From contig CAZJFP010000008.1 in the NCBI GenBank assembly GCA_964545415.1, positions 1 to 55,698 on the forward strand: a DNA stretch of 55,698 nucleotides, written 5' to 3'. Both the position numbers and the translations under genes were made by a program. The DNA comes from CAJBLF01 sp964545415 (lineage in GTDB: Bacteria > Patescibacteriota > Gracilibacteria > Absconditabacterales > Absconditicoccaceae). The notes under the pieces were generated by a model. The model did not search any database. It was not told the origin of the DNA and worked only from the letters and a program-made list of their open reading frames with translations. Shown in pieces: positions 51,770 through 55,698 of this stretch (positions within the stretch are counted from its first letter, which is position 1; each line of letters begins with the position of its first letter).

Positions 51770-53668
51770 TTAATCTATATGTATATCATACTTCTCCAAT
51801 ACCTGTTCAAATTGACTGATATGATAATTGGATAGATTCTGTTTACAGCTATTATCATCATCTCTGAGCAACTTGAGGATCACAAGGAAATTGTCGAATT
51901 TGTTGGTAATCTGTTCGATATCTGATTTAGTGATCTTATAATCGCCTTTTATCTCATCCAACACAAACAAGGTAAACGCATTCACAAGTGTTTTCACTTG
52001 TGATTTTTTGAATTTAGGCATATGGATAGTATAATCATTGCGTCTTACTTCAACAACTATAGGCGAATAGCTAAGTACATCCTTGCAGGCGTTAAATTTT
52101 TCGACTTCTTTTTTGAGCGTTACCGCAAGTGTAGAAAGATTACCGGTAAGCAACTGATCGCCTGTCGCAGGAACAACAAAGATAGTAGATACGATTTTCC
52201 CAAGATTAGTCCAGGTCACTTCTCACGTCACCGCTCTGCTATTACCAGCCTGATCAGCCACGTCCAAAGTGAACGCATAAAGTTGATTCCTTTCTATTCA
52301 CGTAAACAGCGCTTGATGTACTGTGAGATATGAAGTGTTTTTTCCGCTAGCATACGTACCTCCGGTTTTCCGATAATTGAGCGTATAATTGATTGGTTCA
52401 GAGGAAACAAAATCAAGGAGGAGTCATTCAGACGATTCTCCAAAAACCATTCAAGTCAATGTAGGTCTCGTCATATCCAAGATAAGCGATCACGTAAAGA
52501 GGATAGTTCAGCTATTGCCTGCGGCGTCATCGAAAGAAATCGCTGCAGCCAAAACGCCTTCAGGATACAAAGAATTCACATTCCACGTATACGTGTACAA
52601 CAATCATGTATGAGATGATGATGCATAATGTTTACCTCATAAGGTCACATCGACATCATCAAGAAGCTCGCTAGCGACAAAAGATAAGACGACAGAACGA
52701 TTAGCGGTAATATATCCTGTAGCGGATCAGCTTGAGGTAAGTGTCAGTCAACTCAACGTAGGATACTGATTATCTATAGTGAATGGTCAGGTCTCATGAA
52801 TAACAGATTGATCAGGTGCAAGCAATCTGAGCTTGTATCAAGAAAAGAAACGTGAATAGGATCAGGAATATTGCCCTGAATAGAGCATAAAATTCCCTGC
52901 GCCGGTATTGCCGATGATATGATAAAAACCTGAATATTGAAAACCATACAACCTTCTCGTATCGAACGCATATGATGTCTCCCCGGAAGCGATAGTCGAC
53001 AAACCGATCCATTGATTGTTATGATCCCGCAATTGAAGCGACAATCAAGAGACACAATCTGATCCGGAATACGCCCATTGTACAACAATACCATCTCTGA
53101 CACTATTTCACGATAGCGGCTTCGACCATAGGACATCTCCCGATTCACAGATTCCATTTCACAACGTAATCGTCTGTTGTTGAATCGTTCACGTCTGTTC
53201 TATACCTGTTTGAATTGTTCAAGTTTCACAGAGTAACGTTCCGCCGGTCCGATATCCTCACGTCATGAAGCATCACGTCGTATATGCAGGGATAGTAGTC
53301 TGTCCCGTAAGCACACATCACGTTTGTGACTCCTCTACCCGTATTTGATCAACCAATTCTCCTGATTCATTAAGCGTTCCTCCGGTAAAATATCCAGGGA
53401 TCGTCTGACAATCGATCAGATATCCGCCCGTTATTTCTTCAGGGACTTCGATACATCCCGTCTGATATTCACCCGTATAGTACTGTCCTGTCATCACACA
53501 TCCGCTTTCCAATTGCGCAAATGTTGATAAGTGGAGATACTGTACAGCAGAAAGTCCAATAACAAGCAAAACCAATTTGACGATAGCATATCCGCCAAAC
53601 AACCCGAAGAGATATTTCCTGTGATGCTTTTTGATATGATGATGTACCTTACGAAATGTATGTTTCAT
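51770..53668 (-). CDS. Membrane-anchored surface protein with Thr-Gly-rich segment and Ig-like domains
   Basis: A 632-residue protein. A His/Lys-rich cytoplasmic head (HTFRKVHHHIKKHHRKYLFG) leads into one membrane helix (AIVKLVLLVIGLSAVQYL). Then comes a segment of about 130 residues with TG/TGG every 5-12 residues (CVMTGQYYTGEYQTG, FTGGT, CFMTGGYRTGG) and regular Cys. The middle carries Big-like beta domains (LTLTSSGSATGYITANRSVV, FASELLDDVDVTLGG; DMTRPTLTGMVFGESSGGLL). The C-terminal 90 residues are helical and acidic. About half the TG glycines are UGA. Likely an adhesin or stalk. No close family recognised. Also unusual is the doubled Cys spacing, which suggests disulphides. Confidence 0.75.
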
Positions 53669-53867
53669 GATTATGCAAAAAGAAAAATAAACTATATATA
53701 AGTATATCCAGAAACGATATTTTTGTCAAATTTTTGAGCACAAAAAAGTATCATTGAGTCATCAATCTATCAACTATATCACAATGCCGGATGCTCGCCA
53801 CGAAATACTCTTGAGCCATGACTCAACCAACTATATCACATAAACACAGACCATTCATACTTCTCTT
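53669..53867. other. Gene-free AT-rich spacer upstream of the surface protein
   Basis: About 200 nt with no open frame I can support. Contains the short repeat CAACTATATCACA twice (about 53768 and 53828). The promoter of the minus-strand surface-protein gene should lie in the first 60 nt. Confidence 0.5.
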
Positions 53868-54220
53868 ATGGTCACGTCATTCCCGCTTCTTTTTTATAGT
53901 CACGTCATTCCCGCTTCTTTTTTATANNNNNNNNNNNNNNNNNNNNNNNNNNNNNNNNNNNNNNNNNNNNNNNNNNNNNNNNNNNNNNNNNNNNNNNNNN
54001 NNNNNNNNNNNNNNNNNNNNNNNNNNTCTTTTTTATAGTCACGTCATTCCCGCTTCTTTTTTATAATCACGTCATTCCCGCTTCTTTTTTATAGTCACGT
54101 CATTCCCGCTTCTTTTTTATAATCACGTCATTCCCGCGAAAGCGGGAATCCACCTTGCTCTATAGCCAATTGGATTCCCGATCAGGTCGGGAATGACGTA
54201 GTGTAGAGGGGAATGACGTA
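53868..54220. repeat. 28-bp tandem repeat GTCACGTCATTCCCGC..., with gap
   Basis: At least six visible copies of a 28-bp unit (GTCACGTCATTCCCGCTTCT then TTTTTATA) on both sides of an N gap, ending in an inverted CATTCCCGCGAAAGCGGGAA, then GATTCCCGATCAGGTCGGGA and ATGACGTAG copies. There are no unique spacers between the units, so it is a tandem repeat and not a CRISPR array. It shares its core with 25888-26090. Confidence 0.9.
53927..54026. other. Assembly gap (100 N)
   Basis: One hundred undetermined bases inside the 28-bp tandem repeat. Sequence to the right may not be truly contiguous with the left side, because a repeat this long can cause a wrong join. Confidence 0.99.
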
Positions 54221-54243
54221 GTAATGGTGAAGATAAAAAAAAG

Positions 54244-54271
54244 CCCCTCCGTAGATAACGGAAGGACTTCA
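54244..54271 (-). terminator. Intrinsic terminator of the T9SS-like gene
   Basis: On the minus strand GTCCTTCCG pairs with CGGAGGGGC across TTATCTA, followed by T8. Confidence 0.85.
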
Positions 54272-54286
54272 TAGGCATAATAGAGA

Positions 54287-55698
54287 TTAACGAGTAATCA
54301 TCAAACTTTGGTTTGTTGACCCCTGCTCATTGCTGATTCGTGCGTTATACACGCCAGAATCAAAAGCAGACAAATCTATAGTTGATGTATTTTCAAAGAC
54401 CATTAACAAACGGCCCGAGTAATCAAAGACTTCAATCTTTGATACAAGATCATCCAGATAGAAAACTCCATCAGATGGATTAGGATACACATTGAACGAT
54501 GATGAAACATATCCATCAATACCAGTAGTTCCAAAGACCTTTTTGTTAGAAAAAGCCACAGGAGCTGTTTTGATCAACGTACCTCCACAATTCCATGGCA
54601 GGTCAATAGACACATAATAGGCAGCACCTACGACAGGATTAGGGATAGTAAACGTAGTGTTACCGCTTTCCAAGGTACCTATAGCAACAAGGTTGCCATC
54701 ATTGAGGGAGTCCTCCCACACCGTCGCCGATGTAAAAACAAATCCGCTCAAGGTATTATAATTCTCCATAATCTGAAGAACATAATCTTGAGTAACTACG
54801 TCTTGGAAGATACCAACTCTCAAAGTCTTGTGCCAATCTGATAAAGGTGAAAGATTATCACAGACACCATGACGAGCAAATACCGTATACGTCCTTGACT
54901 GTTGATTTGGATCGTTTATATGATCATAAAAGACCAATTCCGATCCAGAAACAACTCCCAACGAAGGGATAGTATCTAACTCAACCCAACCTCCACCTTG
55001 CAAGACAGCAAGAACATACTCAGATATTCCTGTGATATCAGCAGGGCTTTGTCCCACAACCTTATTGATTCCCGAATCAGGATCAAAGGTAGCAACACAA
55101 ACACCAGGAGATAAGGGATCTGGATAATAATACACATCCGCAGTAACTATCTCTGCACAGCCACCTTTGGTAACCGTGACAGAATAATTGCCGCCAGGAG
55201 TAGCAACAGTAATCGTTGGTGTAGTCTCACCTGTATTCCACATATAGGTATCATACGAATATGATCCATTGAGTGCAATGGTATATTGTATACCATTACA
55301 TTGCACATCGATACTATCTATCTCAGGTACCGGATAGGTTTCCTGAGTGATATCGACACTTGCAGAGGTAGATGATATGCAACCATTTGTCAAAGTAACT
55401 GCATAGGTTCCTACAGAACTGACATCAATAGTCTGTGTCGTAGCGCCGGTTGACCAGAGATACGACCATCCTGCTCCTGCATCAAGCGTCATATTGACCG
55501 GTTGATTGCAAAAAGCGATATCAGTCCACACAGGAGCTGAAGTAGGCAGTTGGATAACCTCAAAAGTATCGATAGTGATACCACAAGGATTCTCCATGTA
55601 GAAGAAATACGTACCTGGTGTAGTAATATACAGCGGAGCGTCTACCGAATAGAATCCAGTAACACTCCCCCAATGCCATGAAGTCATTTGATCTCCCA
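54287..55698 (-). CDS. Secreted protein with type IX secretion C-terminal sorting domain, partial
   Basis: The C-terminal 470 residues are visible; the frame is open to the window edge, so the N-terminus is missing. Repeated beta domains carry VGTYAVTLTNGCISSTSASV and GNYSVTVTKGGCAEI, the PKD/Ig-like pattern common in Bacteroidota surface proteins. The end FNVYPNPSDGVFYLDD, then KIEVFDYSGRLLMVF and LSAFDSGVYNARI is a classic T9SS type A sorting tail. The glycine count is about 40 and none is UGA, unlike all long genes to the left. It also appears richer in G+C. It is either horizontally acquired from a Bacteroidota host or joined wrongly at the gap. Confidence 0.85.
   Translation of the reverse strand, partial: GDQMTSWHWGSVTGFYSVDAPLYITTPGTYFFYMENPCGITIDTFEVIQLPTSAPVWTDIAFCNQPVNMTLDAGAGWSYLWSTGATTQTIDVSSVGTYAVTLTNGCISSTSASVDITQETYPVPEIDSIDVQCNGIQYTIALNGSYSYDTYMWNTGETTPTITVATPGGNYSVTVTKGGCAEIVTADVYYYPDPLSPGVCVATFDPDSGINKVVGQSPADITGISEYVLAVLQGGGWVELDTIPSLGVVSGSELVFYDHINDPNQQSRTYTVFARHGVCDNLSPLSDWHKTLRVGIFQDVVTQDYVLQIMENYNTLSGFVFTSATVWEDSLNDGNLVAIGTLESGNTTFTIPNPVVGAAYYVSIDLPWNCGGTLIKTAPVAFSNKKVFGTTGIDGYVSSSFNVYPNPSDGVFYLDDLVSKIEVFDYSGRLLMVFENTSTIDLSAFDSGVYNARISNEQGSTNQSLMITR

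Noticed and set aside
650..53668. Many genes look like pseudogenes or frameshifted fragments when read with the standard code.
   Set aside because: Every interruption checked is TGA, in the same frame, at a plausible or conserved glycine. With UGA as glycine the genes are full length.
53868..54130. Regular 28-bp repeats resembling a CRISPR array.
   Set aside because: Copies are directly adjacent with no unique spacers, and no cas gene is in the window.
1..55698. Search for tRNA-Gly(UCA), the decoder of UGA, within the window.
   Set aside because: Only tRNA-Thr(CGU) and tRNA-Cys(GCA) are found; the decoder must lie elsewhere in the genome.

Overview
The window reads correctly only with genetic code 25, in which UGA codes for glycine. 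With the standard code nearly every gene breaks at in-frame TGA. Read as glycine, these TGAs restore full-length conserved proteins, including glycines inside catalytic motifs (asparagine synthetase M-C-G, TsaE Walker A, the PRPP loop DTGG, the Rossmann TGTSGFIG). Only TAA and TAG end genes. Code 25 is known from the CPR lineages Absconditabacteria (SR1) and Gracilibacteria (BD1-5/GN02); the sequence alone does not separate the two. DNA is AT-rich, genes are short and packed, and intergenic spaces are filled with simple repeats (ATTCATC, TTTCAATC, GAATTCT types).

Layout. 1-54: partial tRNA-Thr. 61-9706, all minus: cupin, small hypothetical, aspS, GNAT-like protein, an RND pump with its lipoprotein adaptor, AbrB-like regulator, membrane protein, HIT protein and a four-helix-bundle protein. 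9707-10807 has no gene but holds two possible structured RNAs. 10808-14274, plus: glyS, a LiaF-like membrane protein, smpB and tRNA-Cys, followed by a damaged tandem array of tRNA-Cys 3' fragments with an assembly gap. 14722-25831, mostly minus: NUDIX, serS, a GT2/DUF2304 membrane protein, hisS, an MFS exporter, murA and a 2-oxoacid:acceptor oxidoreductase, with two near-identical four-helix-bundle genes interspersed. 26237-27500, plus: AbiEi/AbiEii toxin-antitoxin pair.

27565-49219 is a surface-polysaccharide locus. The plus half encodes a flippase, NAD-dependent epimerase, UDP-sugar dehydrogenase, asparagine-synthetase-like amidotransferase and methyltransferase. The minus half is one tight run of 15 overlapping or nearly abutting genes: glycosyltransferases, methyltransferases, a second amidotransferase, UDP-GlcNAc 2-epimerase and a compact set of PRPP synthetase, UbiA-type phosphoribosyltransferase, HAD phosphatase, SMR-type flippase and GT-C-like membrane transferase. 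That set matches the logic of the mycobacterial decaprenyl-phosphoryl-pentose route without DprE1/DprE2, so the predicted donor is polyprenyl-phosphoryl-ribofuranose. This is the best candidate for an undescribed system here. The 2-epimerase plus dehydrogenase plus two amidotransferases suggest an amidated uronic acid in the same glycan.

49338-51191: 5'-3' exonuclease, a fourth four-helix-bundle protein and tsaE. 51192-51769: a possible structured RNA and a long GAATTCT array. 51770-53668: a surface-anchored, Thr-Gly-rich protein. After a second gap inside a 28-bp tandem repeat, 54287-55698 encodes the end of a Bacteroidota-style type IX secretion cargo protein that uses no UGA for about 40 glycines, so it is foreign or the product of a misjoin.
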